A stretch of 64,000 nt of DNA, from positions 110,958-174,957 of the forward strand of contig NZ_PTIY01000011.1 of the NCBI RefSeq assembly GCF_002934365.1. Reading direction: 5' to 3'. Numbering within the stretch: position 1 is the stretch's first letter; the number at the start of each line of letters is the position of its first letter. This DNA is from Methylobacter tundripaludum. Its GTDB lineage: Bacteria; Pseudomonadota; Gammaproteobacteria; Methylococcales; Methylomonadaceae. Under the pieces are notes generated by a model. It did no database searches and was not told the origin of the DNA. It saw only the letters and a list, made by a program, of their open reading frames with translations. A program made the position numbers and the translations under genes. Positions 1 to 9,951 of this stretch are shown here, piece after piece.

Positions 1-2513
1 ATTTGCTGTTTGATGCGGTCGATAGTCTTTACCGCATCGCCGAGCGCCGCGCCCGGTGCGAGGTTAAACGATAAGGTCGCGACCGGGAACTGGTCGAGAT
101 GGTTGATCGACAGCGGTGTCGGCCGTTCCGATAATTGGGCTATCGCCGACAGCGGCACCTGCGTGCCGTTGCTGGAAGGAATCCGTAAATCGTTCAAGGC
201 TTCCGGGGAATTTTGCGCGCTTGGATCGACTTCAAGCACCACCCGGTACTGGTTGGATTGGGTGAAAATAGTCGATACCAGCCGCTGTCCGTAAGCGCTG
301 TACAGCGTTTCGTCGATTGCGGCGGTGCTGACGCCGAGGCGGCTGGCGGTGCTGCGGTCGATGTTGACATAGACTTGCCGGCCCTGGTCCTGCACATCGC
401 TGGTGACATCGGCAAGTTCGGGCTGCCGGGAGAGTTCATCGACGAGCTTATGCGTCCAGAGGTTCAATTCATCGATGTCCGGTGTCTCCAGCGTGAACTG
501 GTACTGAGTGCGGCTGACCCGGTTCTCCATCGTCAAGTCTTGCACCGGCTGTAAATACAGGCTAAGTCCGGTCAGCCCGGACAGTTTGGGTTTCAGCCGC
601 GCTATGACCTCGCTTGCGCTTAGCTTGCGTTCGGCTTGCGGTTTCAGGTTGATCAGGAAACGGCCTGCGTTGGGCGTGGTATTGATGCCGTCGACGCCGA
701 TGAACGACGACAGGCTTTCCACAGCCGGATCTTCAAGCAGCAGCGCGGCCAGTTTTTGCTGGTGTTCGGCCATCGCCGAAAACGACACATTTTGCGGGGC
801 TTCGGAAAAACCCTGGATGATACCGGTATCCTGGACCGGGAAAAAACCCTTGGGAATGAAAACGTACAGCGCCACGGTCAGCGCGGCGGTAGCGAAAAAC
901 ACCGATAGGGTCAGGCCTTGCCGCTGCATGACCCATTCCAGGCTGCGGCCGTAAGCGGCAATCAGCTTGTCGAACCAGTCGTCCGGCTTTTCGGCAGGCT
1001 CCGGGTGCGAATGCAGCAGTTTGGCGCACATCATCGGCGTCAGCGTCAGCGATACGACCGCGGAAATCAGGATCGCCACCGCCAGCGTGATCGCAAACTC
1101 CCGGAACAGCCGGCCGACCACGTCGCTCATGAACAACAGCGGAATCAGCACGGCGATCAGCGAAAAGGTCAGCGAAATAATGGTAAAGCCGATTTGTTCG
1201 GAGCCTTTCAGCGCGGCTTTCAACGGCGATTCGCCGCGCTCGATATAGCGGGAGATATTCTCGATGACCACAATCGCGTCGTCGACCACGAAGCCGGTCG
1301 CGATGGTCAGCGCCATCAGCGTCAGGTTGTTGATGCTGAACTCGGCCAGGTACATTACCGCGAAGGTGCCGACCAGAGACAGCGGCACCGCGACGCCCGG
1401 AATGATCGTGGCGGGCACGTTGCGCAGGAACAGGAAAATCACCATCACGACCAGCGCGACCGCCAGCAGCAACTCGAACTGCACGTCACGCACCGAGGCG
1501 CGGATGGTTACGGTGCGGTCGGTCAGCGGCAGCACGTCGACGCTGAGCGGCAACGACGCCTGCAATTTCGGCAGCAGTTCCTTGACGCGGTCGACCACTT
1601 CGATCACGTTAGCGCCGGGCTGGCGCTGGATGTTGACGATCACCGCCGCCTCTTTGTTCGCCCAGGCGGCGAGGCGGACATTTTCCGCGCCGTCCACCAC
1701 TTCGGCGACTTCGGACAGATGCACCGGCCCGCCGTTGCGGTAAGCCACGACCAGATCGCGGTATTCCGCCGCCGAGCGCAATTGGTCGTTGCTGTCGATA
1801 ATCGCCGAACGCATCGGCCCGTTGAACATGCCTTTGGGCTGGTTGACGTTGGCGGCGGCGATCACGCTGCGCACATCTTCCAGGCTGATGCCGTATGCGG
1901 CCAAGGCTTTATGGTTGGCCTGTATCCGCACTGCGGGACGCTGGCCGCCGCTGATGTTGACCATGCCGACGCCGGATAATTGGGCGATTTTCTGGGCCAA
2001 CCGGGTGTCGACCAGGTCCTGGACCTTGAACAGCGGCAAGCCTTTGGAGCTGACCGCCAAGGTCATGATCGGCGTGTCGGCCGGATTGACCTTGCTGTAA
2101 ATCGGCGCTTGCGGCAAATCCTTCGGCAGGAAGTTGGCGGCGGCGTTAATCGCCGCCTGCACGGTTTGTTCGGCAACGTCTAAATCCAGGTTCAGGTTGA
2201 ATTGCAGGGTAATCACCGACGCGCCGCCGGAGCTGGTCGACGACATCTGGGTGAGTCCGGGCATCTGGCCGAACTGGCGCTCCAGCGGCGCGGTGACCAC
2301 CGACGTCATGACCTCGGGACTGGCGCCCGGATACAGCGTGATCACCTGGATGGTCGGATAGTCGACCTGCGGCAGCGCCGATACCGGCAACAAGCGGTAA
2401 GCCAGGATGCCGACCAACAACATCGCCACCATCAGCAGCGAGGTCGCCACCGGGCGCAGGACGAACAGCCGGGACGGGTTGAAATTCGGCAGGGCGTGGT
2501 TTGCTGGAATCAT
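1..2513 (-). CDS. mdtB: MdtB-like RND multidrug efflux permease, 3' end missing
   Basis: Inner-membrane proton-driven pump subunit of a tripartite RND system. Reading the minus strand from the ATG at 2513 gives an uninterrupted frame of about 837 codons that leaves the window; the family is usually about 1040 residues. The N-terminus has the first transmembrane helix ([20 protein letters not shown]) followed by the conserved porter start [16 protein letters not shown]. The fourth-helix Asp pair of the proton relay is visible in [13 protein letters not shown], and [14 protein letters not shown] is the usual helix-6 motif. It starts 2 nt after the stop of the adaptor gene, so the two are an operon. 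MdtB/MdtC type is chosen over AcrB type from the N-terminal wording; the partner permease, if any, lies outside the window. Confidence 0.93.
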   Translation of the reverse strand, partial: MIPANHALPNFNPSRLFVLRPVATSLLMVAMLLVGILAYRLLPVSALPQVDYPTIQVITLYPGASPEVMTSVVTAPLERQFGQMPGLTQMSSTSSGGASVITLQFNLNLDLDVAEQTVQAAINAAANFLPKDLPQAPIYSKVNPADTPIMTLAVSSKGLPLFKVQDLVDTRLAQKIAQLSGVGMVNISGGQRPAVRIQANHKALAAYGISLEDVRSVIAAANVNQPKGMFNGPMRSAIIDSNDQLRSAAEYRDLVVAYRNGGPVHLSEVAEVVDGAENVRLAAWANKEAAVIVNIQRQPGANVIEVVDRVKELLPKLQASLPLSVDVLPLTDRTVTIRASVRDVQFELLLAVALVVMVIFLFLRNVPATIIPGVAVPLSLVGTFAVMYLAEFSINNLTLMALTIATGFVVDDAIVVIENISRYIERGESPLKAALKGSEQIGFTIISLTFSLIAVLIPLLFMSDVVGRLFREFAITLAVAILISAVVSLTLTPMMCAKLLHSHPEPAEKPDDWFDKLIAAYGRSLEWVMQRQGLTLSVFFATAALTVALYVFIPKGFFPVQDTGIIQGFSEAPQNVSFSAMAEHQQKLAALLLEDPAVESLSSFIGVDGINTTPNAGRFLINLKPQAERKLSASEVIARLKPKLSGLTGLSLYLQPVQDLTMENRVSRTQYQFTLETPDIDELNLWTHKLVDELSRQPELADVTSDVQDQGRQVYVNIDRSTASRLGVSTAAIDETLYSAYGQRLVSTIFTQSNQYRVVLEVDPSAQNSPEALNDLRIPSSNGTQVPLSAIAQLSERPTPLSINHLDQFPVATLSFNLAPGAALGDAVKTIDRIKQQ

Positions 2514-2515
2514 AG

Positions 2516-3784
2516 TCAAGGACGCTTATCGTTTTTACGCGACTTGCCTTCGGACTTGGTCTGCGCATTCGGATCGGCGGCCACGGCTATCCCGTCTTTT
2601 TTGGCAATATCGACCGGGCTGCCGTCGCGCAGCCTGTCGACGCCATCCACCACCACGGTTTCGCCGGCGGCAAGGTTGTCGAGCACCGCAACCTTGTCGT
2701 TTTCGGTCGGCCCCAGGGTGACGCGGCGCGCTTGCGCGGTTTTTTCCGAGCCGACCACGTAGACAAACGGGCCCTGAGTGTCGTGCTGGATCGCGGCGCT
2801 GGAAACCAGGGTCACGCCGGGCAAGGTTTCCAGGTGCATTTTGATGTTGACGAACTGGTTGGCGAACAGTGTGCTTTCGTTATTGTCGAATTGCGCCTTC
2901 AGTTTCAGCGTGCCGGTGGTGGGGTCGATCTGGTTGTCCAGCGCCAGCAATTTGCCGTCGGCCAGCTTGGTTTTACCGGCCCGGTCATAGGCTTCGACGT
3001 TAACCGCTTCGTTGGATCGCCAACGCTTCACCACCGATTGCACCTTGTCTTCGGGCAGGGTAAACACCACGCTGATCGGCTGAAGCTGGGTAATCACGAC
3101 CAAGCCGTTAGCATCGTTGGCCTGGAGGATGTTGCCTTGGTCGATCTGGCGCAATCCGACCCGGCCAGGGATCGGGGCGGTCAGTTTGGCATAGCTGAGC
3201 TGGAGTTTAGCGTTATTGACCTGGGCTTTATCCATTTCCACAATGCCTTGATACTGTTTGACCTGGGCTTCCTGGGTTTTGGTTTGCTGGGCGGAAATAG
3301 AGTCCTGTTCGAGCAGGGTCAGGTAGCGCTCATGGTCCAGTTGGGCGTTTTTCAGCAGCGCTTCATCGCGCAGCAACTGGCCTTCGGCTTGCTGCAACTG
3401 CACCTGAAACGGGCGCGGATCGATTTCCGCCAGCAAATCGCCTTCCTTGACCATTTGGCCCTCGGTGAACGCCACCCGCATCAGTTCGCCGTCAACCCTG
3501 GAGCGCACGGTCACGGAGCGCAAGGCGGTGACGGTGCCCAGGCCGTTCAGATAGACCGGAAAATCGGCTTTGCCGGCGGTTTCCGCCGACACCGCCACCG
3601 GTGCGTCATTGTCGCGGCCGCGTTTGCCGCGCTTGGAATCGGATTTTTCACCATCCGGCGACGACGCATGCTGGAAATAAAAGACTGCGGCGATAATGGC
3701 CAGCACGATCAGCGATCCGGGCAGTAAAAAAGCCCGGCGTCGGTTGGCGGGCGGGAGTAATGTGCGGCGATTGTGTTGACTCAT
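2516..3784 (-). CDS. mdtA: MdtA-like periplasmic adaptor (membrane fusion protein) of RND pump
   Basis: Joins the inner-membrane pump to an outer-membrane channel. The 422-residue protein begins with a basic stretch and one membrane anchor ([20 protein letters not shown]), then a lipoyl half-motif ([20 protein letters not shown]), a coiled-coil hairpin with many Gln residues, the second lipoyl half ([19 protein letters not shown]), and beta-barrel and membrane-proximal domains. A longer frame exists up to 3862, but the ATG at 3784 is preferred because it clears the upstream regulator gene by 10 nt and matches the MdtA N-terminus. The C-terminus is Lys/Asp rich and probably disordered. It is cotranscribed with the TetR gene and the permease. 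Confidence 0.93.
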   Translation of the reverse strand: MSQHNRRTLLPPANRRRAFLLPGSLIVLAIIAAVFYFQHASSPDGEKSDSKRGKRGRDNDAPVAVSAETAGKADFPVYLNGLGTVTALRSVTVRSRVDGELMRVAFTEGQMVKEGDLLAEIDPRPFQVQLQQAEGQLLRDEALLKNAQLDHERYLTLLEQDSISAQQTKTQEAQVKQYQGIVEMDKAQVNNAKLQLSYAKLTAPIPGRVGLRQIDQGNILQANDANGLVVITQLQPISVVFTLPEDKVQSVVKRWRSNEAVNVEAYDRAGKTKLADGKLLALDNQIDPTTGTLKLKAQFDNNESTLFANQFVNIKMHLETLPGVTLVSSAAIQHDTQGPFVYVVGSEKTAQARRVTLGPTENDKVAVLDNLAAGETVVVDGVDRLRDGSPVDIAKKDGIAVAADPNAQTKSEGKSRKNDKRP

Positions 3785-3794
3785 ACGGGCGTTA

Positions 3795-4439
3795 TTAATT
3801 AAGGGTTTGGGAACGGATAGCTTGGATACCGGCCAGCGAAAATTGCGCGACGTGTTCGGCAAACGCCTTGAGGTTGCTTAAGTCGCTGGGATGTTTGCGA
3901 TGCGGCCGGGCGCCTTGCATGTGTCTTAACCGCAACAGCTGAAAACATTGGCCCATGATGCTGGCGTGGCAGTACTGGATTTGCTGTTCGCTGGCCGCCT
4001 GTCCCAGGCATTCTTTCAGCAAGGCGAACATTTGCAGGCGCTGAGGGTTGATTTCCTTTTCCAGAATATCGGCCAGCAGCCGGGTAGGCTGCGCCATTTC
4101 CTTATGAATAATCGCAAACGAATAGGAATTCTCGTCGCCGATGCGCCTGACCAGGGATTTAATCCATTCGGCCAGCCGTTGTTCCGCCGGTGCGTCGTCT
4201 GTCAGGCCGCCGTCGGGCGGGTACAGCTCAAGTTCCTGATTAAATGCAAAACGCCAGGATTCCAGATAGAGGGTTTCCTTGTCGCGGAAATGATAATTGA
4301 CCGAGGCGATATTGGCGCTCGCCTGCCCGCAGATTTCGGCTATTGTCGCGTCCTGGAAGCCTTTTTCCGCGAAGATTCGGCTGGCTGCGGTTAACAGCCG
4401 GATGCGGGTTTTTTCCGGCTTGATTTTAAGGTTCGGCAT
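3795..4439 (-). CDS. TetR-family repressor with CecR-like C-terminal domain
   Basis: A 214-residue regulator. Residues about 10-60 form the TetR helix-turn-helix (AASRIFAEKGFQDATIAEIC, then ANIASVNYHFRDKETLY). The C-terminal part (HKEMAQPTRLLADILEKEI, MGQCFQLLR) resembles the CecR/YbiH ligand domain. The gene is the first of the operon with the RND adaptor and permease, so it probably controls its own pump. The AT-rich stretch just upstream (about 4485-4530) is the likely promoter-operator; I see no clear single operator there. Confidence 0.88.
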   Translation of the reverse strand: MPNLKIKPEKTRIRLLTAASRIFAEKGFQDATIAEICGQASANIASVNYHFRDKETLYLESWRFAFNQELELYPPDGGLTDDAPAEQRLAEWIKSLVRRIGDENSYSFAIIHKEMAQPTRLLADILEKEINPQRLQMFALLKECLGQAASEQQIQYCHASIMGQCFQLLRLRHMQGARPHRKHPSDLSNLKAFAEHVAQFSLAGIQAIRSQTLN

Positions 4440-4874
4440 GCAGGCAAATTGATCGAAACAGGCGTAGTAATGATGTTTGGCAATTGTAATTGAAATTTTA
4501 AATTTAAATACGCATTTTAAATTCAGTAAGCGTTATGCGGGGGTTTACAGTATTGTTTTTTCAGCTGTTTTTTGTTTCCGATTTGCTATTGACCGCTAGA
4601 AAATCAGCGGCAGTAGCGCAAATGCCGCCTGTCAATCAACAGGCTGTCGGCGTCATCGCGGGTGGATAATACTGTCAGGATGAAGCAGCCCGTAAGGCTA
4701 ATTTGCCCTGGCGTTTATTTGACGACTTTCGGTTGGGCAATGCGACTGTCAAGCCGACAGCCGAATATACCGATCTATGCATGAAATTCTCTTGGGATTG
4801 TAGATGGAAAAATAAATATGAAGAACCGGTGATGCGTTGAGCAAAAAGACAGACCAACGGGTTGTGATGAGCTA

Positions 4875-4984
4875 GGAAGCGCTGAACAAAATGCTTCCGT
4901 TCATGGTTCGACAGGCTCACCACGAACGGAATCAATACGTTACCGTTCGTCCTGAGCCTGTCGAAGGACTAAATCAGCGCTTCC
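4875..4984. repeat. Dispersed repeat family C, 110 bp, with inverted ends
   Basis: The element begins GGAAGCGCTGAA and ends TCAGCGCTTCC, so it has 11 bp terminal inverted repeats. Inside are further palindromic arms (GTTCGACAGGCTCACCACGAAC and CGTTCGTCCTGAGCCTG). The reverse complement is nearly identical along its whole length, and equal in length, to 36671-36780. It carries no reading frame of note and looks like a MITE or a large REP/BIME element. Confidence 0.85.
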
Positions 4985-5426
4985 CTCAGGGACGGTTGAG
5001 GACTCGGCAGTGTTGTCTTTGCTAATAAAAAAAGCTGAGCGCTTCCGCAACACGCCCCCGTTGTGCTGAAAATCCAGCAGGCGCTGCTGATACGCTGTTT
5101 GTAAAGAAGCGATTTTGCGCTGATACCTTGCTGTTATAGCCGCAGTCGATCATTCCAATGCTCGGTTCGCGATGAATCGGCTCAAGTGTACGGAGGCGTC
5201 TCCTGAGTATGACCGTAAGATTCTCTGCGCTCGCTTCAACTACGCTTAAAAATGTTGTAAACAGTGCATGCAACAGAGCAGTTGCACCGGACTGATACAG
5301 TCAGCCGGCTTAAAAAAACAAAATTCTTTCAGTCGGCCGTTCATGTTATTTTCAATCCGCATAATGCAAGTATATGAAAAATAATTATTTTTTATGTGTT
5401 CTTGTGATATTTCCGGCTGTAAACGG
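4985..5426. other. Intergenic stretch without recognisable gene
   Basis: Together with 4440-4874 this fills the gap between the regulator and the hydroxylase gene. Short open frames exist on the minus strand (4675-4935 and 5022-5273), but they lack ribosome-binding sites and familiar motifs, and the first runs through the repeat. I see no RNA gene here. Confidence 0.6.
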
Positions 5427-5427
5427 T

Positions 5428-5456
5428 TTGTGGCTCGGATTTTGCTTTGATATAAT
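5428..5456 (+). promoter_or_regulatory. Overlapping sigma-70 and sigma-54-like promoter of hydroxylase gene
   Basis: TTGTGG (5428-5433), 17 nt, then a perfect TATAAT (5451-5456) form a sigma-70 promoter. The same DNA reads TGGCTCG-GATT-TTGCT (5431-5446), one mismatch from the sigma-54 consensus TGGCACG-N4-TTGCW with the correct GG-to-GC spacing. Either could serve the gene starting at 5580; the perfect -10 box favours sigma-70. Confidence 0.5.
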
Positions 5457-5467
5457 CGAGGCGTTTT

Positions 5468-5544
5468 CTTAAGTAAAGGAGCCGAGCCTATCGGAATTAT
5501 TGCCTCAGCCTTTTTTCATCAAATTGTCACCGTCTTTACTTAAG
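5468..5544. repeat. 11 bp perfect inverted repeat bracketing 55 bp in a 5' leader
   Basis: CTTAAGTAAAG at 5468-5478 is exactly mirrored by CTTTACTTAAG at 5534-5544. The pair lies between the promoter and the start codon at 5580, so the transcript could fold into a long stem-loop. It could also be a pair of operator sites or the ends of a very small mobile element. Confidence 0.6.
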
Positions 5545-5579
5545 ATGTCGTTGCACTAAGCTGTATTAAGGAGAAGACA

Positions 5580-6596
5580 ATGTCTAGCGAAATTATGTCA
5601 TTAATCACTTTTGTGGAAAGCTATTTAATCTGGCTATCAAGCATGCCCGGAAAATTGGCGACATTTATCTTGCTTATTGTATTTGTCGCTTTATCGGCTC
5701 TTGAGTTTTTCCGCCCCAAACGCAGATTGCCCGCTAAACAGTTGCGCCGGTCTTATCAAACCAATATCGGCCTGTTTATGTTTAACAGCATCGTTATTTC
5801 GTTGCTGTCTGCAACGCCTTTATTGATGCTGGCCGAACGTTATTCCGACCGGGGGCTGTTAAGCCACATCGACAATCCGGGCTGGAAAGCCCTGTTGTCG
5901 TTCCTGTTGCTCGATTTAATGCTTTATTGCTGGCACAGGATCAGTCACAGTTTCGATGGCTTGTGGATGTTCCACAAAGTGCATCACAACGACCCTTATT
6001 TGAATGTGTCGACCGCATTCCGTCTGCATGTTGTCGAGCTGCTGATCATCACCGTGCTGAAAGCGGCTTACATTATCCTGTTGGGCGTGGATCAAATGCT
6101 GGTGCTTATTAATGAAACCCTGTTGACCTTGTTCATCATGTTTCATCATTGCAATATTTCATTTCCCGGCGAAAAGCACTTCGGGCGGGTCATCATCGTG
6201 CCTTATCTGCATCGCACGCACCATTCGACGGAGCGCAGCGAGCACGATACCAACTACGGCGCGGTGTTTTCGATATGGGATCGCCTGTTCGGCACGCTGG
6301 CGGAACGGGAGCCTTTGGAAATCGGCATTAAAAACAGCTCGCCGCAAACCGTTTTCGGTTTGGTAAAGTTCGGCTTTACCTCGGCAAACCCGGAACCTGT
6401 TCCTGCATACGAGCTGGACGAGAGTCTTAAATCGATGATCGCCGAGGCGGCCTATTACAAAGCGGAAAAGCGCGCCTTTAAGCCGGGAAACGAACTGCGC
6501 GACTGGTTGGAAGCGAGAAGGGAAATTATCAGGATGGTTTATGGCGACAAGGCGGGCAGGGAACAGGCAGGACGCATCGGCCCGTTACCCATTTAA
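5580..6596 (+). CDS. Sterol desaturase / fatty acid hydroxylase family membrane enzyme
   Basis: An integral-membrane di-iron oxygenase of 338 residues. Three histidine boxes are present: HRISH at residues 119-123, HKVHH at 132-136 and HRTHH at 211-215, with transmembrane segments around residues 25-45, 65-85, 103-118 and 155-175. Family members hydroxylate or desaturate lipids such as sterols, fatty acids, carotenoids or ether lipids; the substrate cannot be told from sequence. The start is supported by AAGGAGAAGAC directly upstream. It stands alone, with a long 5' leader containing an 11 bp inverted repeat. Confidence 0.88.
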   Translation: MSSEIMSLITFVESYLIWLSSMPGKLATFILLIVFVALSALEFFRPKRRLPAKQLRRSYQTNIGLFMFNSIVISLLSATPLLMLAERYSDRGLLSHIDNPGWKALLSFLLLDLMLYCWHRISHSFDGLWMFHKVHHNDPYLNVSTAFRLHVVELLIITVLKAAYIILLGVDQMLVLINETLLTLFIMFHHCNISFPGEKHFGRVIIVPYLHRTHHSTERSEHDTNYGAVFSIWDRLFGTLAEREPLEIGIKNSSPQTVFGLVKFGFTSANPEPVPAYELDESLKSMIAEAAYYKAEKRAFKPGNELRDWLEARREIIRMVYGDKAGREQAGRIGPLPI

Positions 6597-6749
6597 GCGC
6601 TGTTGATTCTAACATCCGACCCAAAAGGGGGTTGGAGGCCGTCAGGCAAAGGCTTCCTGGCGGCTTGTTAAACGGGTTGGGTAATCGTTTTTGTTGCCCA
6701 ATATTCCGGCATACAGGGGTAGAATCCGCGACCATATCGAACATCGTAT

Positions 6750-8105
6750 TCATAAAAAAATCCCTTGCTGGGCAAGCCAGGGCTTGATAAACAACAGCAA
6801 CAGTCCCGCCGCGCCGCAAGCGCCGATGACCGGAATGACGCCCGCCTTGTAACGGAACAAGGTCAGCAAGGCGGTCGCCCCGATCAGCGCGGCAATGCCG
6901 TCGAAACGACCTTCGAAACCTTGCGGCCAGAACACATGCCAGGCAAAAAATACGGCAAGATTAAGAATCACGCCGACCACGGCGGCGGTAATTGCCGACA
7001 GCGGAGCGGTGAATTTTAAATTGCCGTGGGTGGATTCCACCAAGGGGCCGCCCGCCAGGATAAACAGAAAACTGGGCAGGAAGGTGAAATAGGTGACTAC
7101 GACCGCCGCGACCACACCGGCTATCAATAACGCATCGGAACCGAGAGGCAACTGGCTCCAGCCGCCCAGGAAGCCGACGAAGGTGACAATCATGATCAGC
7201 GGGCCGGGCGTGGTTTCGCCCAGCGCCAGGCCGTCGATCATTTGCGTGGCGCTCAGCCAATGGTAATGTTCCACCGCTCCCTGGTACACATAAGGCAACA
7301 CCGCATAAGCGCCGCCGAAAGTCAGCAGCGCCGCCTTGGTGAAAAACCAGCCCATCTGTGTGAGCGCACCGTTCCAGCCGTATTGCCCGCACAAAAATCC
7401 GATCACGCCGCCCCACAAAATCAATCCCGCCGCCGCGATTTTAAGCAGGTGCGGCCAACGGAACCGGGCATGGTCGGGAATCGGCATATCGTCATCGATC
7501 AGCGCGGGGCCGTAGCTTTGTTTGGCCGCGTCATGGCCGCCGCCCACCGCAAATTTGTCAGGGGCGATGCGCCCGCCGACGGCTCCGAGACAGGCCGCGA
7601 CCAGCACGATCAACGGGAACGGTGCATGCAATGCGAAAATCGCGAGAAAGGCCAGCGCCGCCAGCGTCCACAATAGGCCGTTTTTTAAAGCCCGCGAACC
7701 GATGCGATACGCCGCGAACAGTACGATGGCGGTGACGGCGGGTTTGATGCCGTAAAGCAGCCCGGCCACCGCCGGAACCTGACCGAAACTCAGGTAAATC
7801 CAGCTCAGCAGGATCAACAGCAACAGAGACGGCAGGATAAACAACAATCCGGCGACCACGCCGCCCCAAGTGCGATGCATCAGCCAGCCGAGATAAACCG
7901 CGAGTTGCTGCGCTTCAGGCCCCGGCAACAACATGCAGTAATTCAGCGCATGCAGGAAACGCTTTTCCGAAATCCAGCGCCGCCGCTCGACCAGTTCCTG
8001 GTGCATGATCGCGATTTGCCCGGCAGGGCCGCCGAAGCTGATAAAGCCGAGTTTGAGCCAGAAGCGGAAAGCTTCGCCGAAGCTCACGGGTTGCGGTCGT
8101 TCCAT
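6750..8105 (-). CDS. chrA: Chromate transporter ChrA (two-domain CHR family)
   Basis: A 451-residue membrane protein built of two homologous halves, as in long-chain CHR proteins. The first half has FWLKLGFISFGGPAGQIAIM and LLPGPEAQQLAVYLGW; the second has FFTKAALLTFGGAYAVLPYV and LGETTPGPLIMIVTFVGF. ChrA proteins export chromate and confer resistance, although many genomic homologues have unproven substrates. The ATG at 8105 is chosen because GGAG lies 7 nt before it and MERPQPVSFGEAFRFW matches family N-termini; in-frame ATGs exist upstream at 8141 and 8195. It is monocistronic and convergent with the hydroxylase gene. Confidence 0.88.
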   Translation of the reverse strand: MERPQPVSFGEAFRFWLKLGFISFGGPAGQIAIMHQELVERRRWISEKRFLHALNYCMLLPGPEAQQLAVYLGWLMHRTWGGVVAGLLFILPSLLLLILLSWIYLSFGQVPAVAGLLYGIKPAVTAIVLFAAYRIGSRALKNGLLWTLAALAFLAIFALHAPFPLIVLVAACLGAVGGRIAPDKFAVGGGHDAAKQSYGPALIDDDMPIPDHARFRWPHLLKIAAAGLILWGGVIGFLCGQYGWNGALTQMGWFFTKAALLTFGGAYAVLPYVYQGAVEHYHWLSATQMIDGLALGETTPGPLIMIVTFVGFLGGWSQLPLGSDALLIAGVVAAVVVTYFTFLPSFLFILAGGPLVESTHGNLKFTAPLSAITAAVVGVILNLAVFFAWHVFWPQGFEGRFDGIAALIGATALLTLFRYKAGVIPVIGACGAAGLLLLFIKPWLAQQGIFL

Positions 8106-8351
8106 TGAGTTCTCCTTCGTCAGGGGGGTGTAAATTGTCATTGGGCTTCTCTTCTTGTTGAAAAAACGGCATAACCAAAAAAACAAGAGCGCCATATAAG
8201 CCTTATATCCCGGCAGTTTTGTCCCGAAAAGCGTGCAATTTAACGCCGATCAATGTCCGTTGGGGGCGCTATGTGTATACTACCCATAATTGTGCCGGCC
8301 CTTAACTTGATCGACGATGCCAATACTACTTTCCATTAAAGCTTAAGTGTT

Positions 8352-9680
8352 ATGAATAATCTTTTTCTGATCATTGCCGCGCTGTTGCTGGTCGCGCTCA
8401 ATGGCTTTTTTGTGGCCGCAGAGTTCGGTCTGGTCAAACTGCGGCAAACGCGCATCCGCGCGATTGTTAAAACGAAAGGTTGGCGCGGACGCATTCTGGG
8501 AAAGGTGCACGCAAAACTCGATGCCTATTTATCGGCCTGCCAGCTGGGCATTACGCTCGCTTCGCTCGGTCTGGGCTGGATTGGCGAACCTGCGTTTGCC
8601 AGCCTGCTGGAATCCCTGTTCGACAGGTTCGACGTCACATCACCGGAAATGATACACGGCATATCCTTCGCGTTCGCCTTTACCGCCATTTCGTTTCTGC
8701 ACATCGTCGTCGGCGAGCTTGCGCCGAAATCTCTGGCGATTCGTAATCCTGAAAAAATCGGCTTATGGAGCGCCGTTCCGCTCTACGGATTTTATTGGCT
8801 GATGTATCCGGCGATCTGGCTGCTCAACTCCAGCGCCAATTTGGTACTGCGCCTGTTCGGTTTGGGTAATGTTCATGGCCATGATGCGCATTACTCGGCT
8901 GACGAGCTTAAGCTTATTTTACGCAGCAACTTCCCGGACGACCGCTTTACCCGCGATGAATGGAATATTCTGGCGAAAACGCTGGATTTCAGCGAACTCG
9001 AAGTATCCGACCTGATGCGCCCGATCCATGAGATCACTGCCTTGCATCGCAACGAGTCATTGCAAAAAAACCTGCAAACCGTGTCTCAAAAACGCTTCAG
9101 CCGTTATCCCTATTTCGACACTAACGGTGTTGATGTGTTAGGGGTGATCCATTTGAAGGATTTGTTTTTCGCCCAACAGGAAGGCCACGCGATTGAGGAT
9201 TTGACTCATTACCTGCGGCCTATCCAATACATAGCGGCGCATACACCGGCACTGGAACTGTTCCGTCAATTCCGCATGGGAACATCGCATTTTGCAATCA
9301 TCGGGCAAAAAGGCCAAAAACCGCAAGGTTTCATCACGCTGGATAATTTGTTAAGCGCGATGGTCGGTGAGATACGCGACGAGTTCCGTCAAAACAACAA
9401 TGACTGGACCCGGCTTGATAACGGCACGCTGATCGGCAAGGGCAGTCTGCCGATATTTTCGCTGGAACGGATTCTGGGAATCGATGTCGAGAACGAAGAG
9501 CTTGAATTGGAAGACGAGGTATCGATTGGCGGCCTCATCATGGCCAAGCTGCGTGACATTCCGGTAGAAGGCCAAAAGATTGAATTCAACCAGTTCGAAG
9601 TTGTGGTCAGAAAAATGAATGGGCCGCGCATCGTTTTTGTCCAGATTTACCCCAATGAAATAACGGATGTGATGCCGTAA
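8352..9680 (+). CDS. CNNM/CorC-type membrane protein with CBS domains (hemolysin family)
   Basis: A 442-residue protein of the YtfL/YfjD/CorC group. Residues about 1-200 form the CNNM (DUF21) membrane domain, recognisable by LLLVALNGFFVAAEFGLVKL and LGLGWIGEPAF. A CBS pair follows (VSDLMRPIHEITALHRNES, then GFITLDNLLSAMVGEI), and residues about 355-437 form the CorC_HlyC transporter-associated domain. Members are linked to Mg2+/Co2+ export or to divalent-ion and membrane-stress resistance; older annotation as hemolysin is historical. No partner genes adjoin it. Confidence 0.88.
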   Translation: MNNLFLIIAALLLVALNGFFVAAEFGLVKLRQTRIRAIVKTKGWRGRILGKVHAKLDAYLSACQLGITLASLGLGWIGEPAFASLLESLFDRFDVTSPEMIHGISFAFAFTAISFLHIVVGELAPKSLAIRNPEKIGLWSAVPLYGFYWLMYPAIWLLNSSANLVLRLFGLGNVHGHDAHYSADELKLILRSNFPDDRFTRDEWNILAKTLDFSELEVSDLMRPIHEITALHRNESLQKNLQTVSQKRFSRYPYFDTNGVDVLGVIHLKDLFFAQQEGHAIEDLTHYLRPIQYIAAHTPALELFRQFRMGTSHFAIIGQKGQKPQGFITLDNLLSAMVGEIRDEFRQNNNDWTRLDNGTLIGKGSLPIFSLERILGIDVENEELELEDEVSIGGLIMAKLRDIPVEGQKIEFNQFEVVVRKMNGPRIVFVQIYPNEITDVMP

Positions 9681-9706
9681 TCTCTTTTAAAACAGCATAA
9701 GAATAA

Positions 9707-9912
9707 CCACGAAGACACGAAGGACACGAAGAGAAATGTCTATAGGAGTGCGGATAAAATCACTTCACAAGTTAAAACCCGCCAGGTCTGGGGATAGTGG
9801 CGATGCTATTTGCAAAAGTTATTTCATGCACATTCCTTAATAAAACTTCGTGTCCTTCGTGTCTCGGTAATTGCTCCTGCATCCATGCAGTCGTTCGTGG
9901 TGAATAATGCTT
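9707..9912. repeat. Dispersed repeat family A (CACGAAG palindrome) with a family B fragment
   Basis: Left arm CCACGAAGACACGAAGGACA at 9707-9726; right arm about 9846-9867 reading CTTCGTGTCCTTCGTGTC. The segment 9846-9912 is the reverse complement of 20499-20579. Between the arms, 9815-9842 matches one end of the family B element (compare 10977-11001). No gene lies between 9681 and 9951. Confidence 0.8.
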
Positions 9913-9951
9913 TTACCGTCTCCAGCGCATATACGAATCCCGCAGACTATA

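Noticed and set aside
918..1979. Plus-strand open frame of 353 codons opposite the RND permease gene
   Set aside because: Its His/Gln/Arg-rich composition is the shadow of the permease on the other strand; the permease shows clear family motifs.
4675..4935. 86-codon minus-strand frame upstream of the hydroxylase gene
   Set aside because: It starts inside the family C repeat and shows no motif or ribosome-binding site.
5431..5446. Sigma-54 as sole promoter for the hydroxylase gene
   Set aside because: A perfect TATAAT with a 17 nt spacer overlaps it, so sigma-70 is at least equally likely.
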